The notes under the pieces are model-generated. The model had not been told where the DNA came from and made no database searches. It was given only the letters and a program-made list of their open reading frames with translations. A stretch of DNA of 64,000 bases from Salinimicrobium sp. TH3 (GTDB lineage Bacteria; Bacteroidota; Bacteroidia; Flavobacteriales; Flavobacteriaceae): NCBI RefSeq assembly GCF_026676115.1, contig NZ_JAPONB010000001.1, positions 62,001 through 126,000 on the forward strand. Direction: 5' to 3'. The position numbers were made by a program, and so were the translations under genes. Of this stretch, positions 62,140 through 64,000 are shown piece by piece (the first letter of the stretch is position 1; every line of letters starts with the position of its first letter).

Positions 62140-62545
62140 TGCCTTATTCTCGATACAAATCTGTTCCTGCTATCGCAGTTCCAGATTCACTCGAATCGAC
62201 GGCATTAATTTCGAATCTAATCTGTCCCGGCTACTCTATTTTGAGTCTTACCGGACGATCGGCCTATCGAAAATTTTGCGTAAAAATTGAAATGAGCGAG
62301 CCGTAAAATTTTAGGCTGTTTGAGCCTTACGGATTATGAACTTATTAGTGAGCTTGTGGCGAGTTCCTAAAATTTAGGCTCCGAATGAAAATTTTAGCAA
62401 CATTTTCGTAAGCCTAGATTTTTTGGTTCTTTTTCATCAATGGAAAAAGAACAGAACTCTCATTTTTACGAATTGCCCCATATTTACAGGATCTTGAATT
62501 GACAGCAGAAGTCCTGTTTATTGCTAATTGATCATTGTTAATTGA
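62140..62545. other. Long structured intergenic element after the MFS gene
   Basis: This 406-bp region has no convincing gene. It contains four AAAATTTT-type boxes (62272, 62306, 62371, 62388 areas), a TAAAATTTTAGGCTGTTTGAGCC block and a perfect 10-bp hairpin GTTCTTTTTC-atcaatg-GAAAAAGAAC (62426-62452). The end holds 14-nt-period repeats (62520-62547). I recall similar blocks between genes in other flavobacteria; this is memory, not a search. Confidence 0.6.
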
Positions 62546-62547
62546 TC
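62520..62547 (-). repeat. 14-nt-period repeat overlapping the ywbE stop
   Basis: ATTGCTAATTGATC (62520-62533) then ATTGTTAATTGATC (62534-62547) on the plus strand, 13 of 14 identical, touching the stop codon of the minus-strand gene. Confidence 0.75.
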
Positions 62548-62746
62548 AAGAAAGCGTGTCTTCGATCTTTTGAACCCTTCCTACTTCGCCTGTTTCCAAC
62601 CGTACTTTTATTCCGTGGGGATGCATGGGAGATTTAGTAAGTATGTCGGCCACGTAACCATAGGTCAGCCTGCCCGTTCGTTGATCTTGCTTCTGAACTA
62701 TGGCGACCCTGCTTCCGGCAGTAATATCCTTTCTTGTAGGTTTCAT
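62546..62746 (-). CDS. YwbE/DUF2196 family small protein
   Basis: The open frame extends to 62803, but the ATG at 62746 (MKPTRKDITAGSRVAIVQKQ) matches the known YwbE start. The 66-residue protein continues with RTGRLTYGYVADILTKSP and HPHGIKVRLETGEVGRVQ, a small SH3-like barrel. Function is unknown. Confidence 0.87.
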   Translation of the reverse strand: MKPTRKDITAGSRVAIVQKQDQRTGRLTYGYVADILTKSPMHPHGIKVRLETGEVGRVQKIEDTLS

Positions 62747-62810
62747 GATTAGCAGTTTAAAGAAATAGAAAATTAACTCCAAGGCTAGCTCAGAGTTATG
62801 CAATAACCCA

Positions 62811-62852
62811 AGTCTAACATCTCAAGTCTAAAATCTCACGTCTAATTCATTC
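62811..62852 (-). repeat. 14-nt-period repeat after the NAD(P)-binding gene
   Basis: AGTCTAACATCTCA (62811-62824), AGTCTAAAATCTCA (62825-62838) and a decayed third unit (62839-62852) run up to and over the stop codon of the minus-strand gene at 62847. Confidence 0.75.
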
Positions 62853-63497
62853 TCTGCTTAGTTCGATCATAGCAGATTTTATTGGTTCTTCGCCTTCAAT
62901 AGCTTCAAAGGTCATATTTTGAACCAGGGGATCTGCCAGGGACATAATTAAAAGAAAAGCAACATCATCTCTTGGGATCTCTCCTGCGCCTTCGAGCTTG
63001 TGTGCAAGTTCTACTTTTCCGGTGCCCATATCATCAGAAAGTCTTCCTGCGCGTATTATGGTGTAGTTTAATCCGCTTTCCTCAAGATGTTTATCTGCTG
63101 CTGCTTTTGCTTTAAGGTAATGCTCCAGCTTTGGATGGCTGGAAGGTTCATCTGCTCCCATTGCGCTTAACATGATGAACTTTTTGACTTTAGCCTTTTT
63201 GGCTGCATCGATGATTTTAATAGCCCCTTTTTCATCTACTTCCGTAGTTTTTTCCTCTCCGGTATCTCCTCCCGAACCCGCAGCAAAGATCACTTTTTTG
63301 ACACCTTTCATGGCTCCGGAGAAATCCTCCTGCTCCAGGTCGGCAAGTACCCATTCGACTTCCATGTCCTCAAAAATGGTCTTTTGCTCTTCCTTTCTAA
63401 TCATGGCCACCGGCTCAAAACTTTGACTGTTGTTGAGGATCTCAATGATCCTTTTTCCTGTGCTTCCGGTTGCTCCTACTATTAATATCTTTTCCAT
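62847..63497 (-). CDS. NAD(P)-binding (NmrA-like/atypical SDR) protein
   Basis: The 216-residue protein has the Rossmann motif ILIVGATGSTGKRIIEIL and the SDR-like blocks VIFAAGSGG, KFIMLSAMGAD and YTIIRAGRL. It lacks the classical YxxxK dyad, which places it with the NmrA-type atypical SDRs that bind NAD(P) and often regulate or isomerise rather than dehydrogenate. The substrate is unknown. Confidence 0.87.
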   Translation of the reverse strand: MEKILIVGATGSTGKRIIEILNNSQSFEPVAMIRKEEQKTIFEDMEVEWVLADLEQEDFSGAMKGVKKVIFAAGSGGDTGEEKTTEVDEKGAIKIIDAAKKAKVKKFIMLSAMGADEPSSHPKLEHYLKAKAAADKHLEESGLNYTIIRAGRLSDDMGTGKVELAHKLEGAGEIPRDDVAFLLIMSLADPLVQNMTFEAIEGEEPIKSAMIELSRE

Positions 63498-63579
63498 GTT
63501 TTTTATTTTTTGCTAAAACAGCAAGTTAAGCATCAAAAAATCTAAATCCAACTTCATGTTTTTCATATAAAGAGCAGGT

Positions 63580-64000
63580 TTATTTAGGAAGTTCTCCGTT
63601 TTTCCGCATTTCGGTGACCTTGCGCTCCAGTTCCTGCTGGAATTCTTCCATTACCGGGCGAACCGTACTTTCGGGTAGATCGGCAATGCGTATGTACATA
63701 AGTCCGTCAACTGCGTCATTGAACATAGGATCCACGTTGAAGGCTACTACTTTGGCATTCTGCTTAATATACTTTTTTATAAGCACAGGAAGGCGCATGC
63801 TTCCCGGTTCTACCTCGTCAATGATCTTGTCAAATTTATTGAGATCGGCTTTGGTCTCATCAAAAATTAGATCCTTATCCTGGTCCTTAAGTTTTACTTT
63901 GAATTCTTTTTTAGGCCTTATGTATTGAGCTACATATGGGTCATAATAATTTGACCTCATGAACTCTATCATTAAAGACTTTGAAAAGTTGGAGAACTTG
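63580..64000 (-). CDS. C-terminal part of a probable lysophospholipid/hemolysin-type acyltransferase (5' partial)
   Basis: The frame stays open to the last base of the window, so only the last 139 or so residues are seen. Phrases such as YYDPYVAQYIRPKKEFKVKL, FDKIIDEVEPGSMRLPVLIK and FNVDPMFNDAVDGLMYIRIA match, from memory, the C-terminal region of the two-domain GNAT/acyltransferase (hemolysin-like) proteins of Bacteroidota that make ornithine-type or glycine lipids. The catalytic part lies outside the window, so the function remains provisional. Confidence 0.6.
   Translation of the reverse strand, partial: KFSNFSKSLMIEFMRSNYYDPYVAQYIRPKKEFKVKLKDQDKDLIFDETKADLNKFDKIIDEVEPGSMRLPVLIKKYIKQNAKVVAFNVDPMFNDAVDGLMYIRIADLPESTVRPVMEEFQQELERKVTEMRKNGELPK

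Overview
The window looks like chromosomal DNA of a marine member of the Flavobacteriaceae (Bacteroidota), in the general range of Gramella/Christiangramia. The grounds are a SusC/SusD glycan-uptake pair, a type IX secretion C-terminal domain, several Bacteroidota-only families (DUF3078, DUF4286, DUF3109), many promoters with the Bacteroidota -7 element TAnnTTTG, and little use of Shine-Dalgarno sites. The genus is an inference; there is no rRNA gene here.

Layout. 1-14.1 kb is a polysaccharide utilization locus (PUL). It holds a membrane-anchored propeller/LuxR-type regulator (5' end missing), SusC, SusD, a surface glycan-binding lipoprotein, a GH16 lipoprotein, a GH3 beta-glucosidase and a second GH16. 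The gene content fits laminarin (beta-1,3-glucan): the outer-membrane GH16 cuts the polymer, SusCD and the binding protein import oligomers, and GH16/GH3 finish them in the periplasm. 14.1-34.6 kb is housekeeping: tadA and dxs (divergent), a DUF3078 protein, a large type IX cargo protein, dgt, nrdA/nrdB, a Tat-exported Gfo/Idh oxidoreductase, two secreted proteins with matching N-termini, marC, an S41 protease, a dCMP deaminase and a HupE-like protein.

34.67-41.20 kb is an integrated element of about 6.5 kb in the 3' end of tRNA-Leu(CAA), bounded by perfect 18-bp direct repeats. It carries a tyrosine integrase, a small putative DNA-binding protein, a VapE-like ATPase, a TOPRIM primase, an iteron-like array between the last two, a HicB-HicA toxin-antitoxin pair and a lipoprotein gene behind its own operator-like repeats. 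I see no capsid, conjugation or relaxase gene, so it resembles a self-replicating satellite that would depend on a helper. This is the most unusual part of the window.

41.3-64 kb returns to core genes: an EEP-family phosphatase/nuclease, DUF2254, an ECF sigma factor with a membrane/barrel partner, prs, rplY, pth, ribF, an HTTM protein, serS, a TPR protein, DUF4286, rsmA, mgtE, cupin, a 2-hydroxyacid dehydrogenase, a VOC protein, an isolated DUF3800 gene, an MFS transporter, ywbE, an NAD(P)-binding protein and the 3' end of a probable acyltransferase. Non-coding structure is rich here: 14-nt-period repeats at gene 3' ends (six loci), a dispersed AT palindrome, and two long structured intergenic elements.
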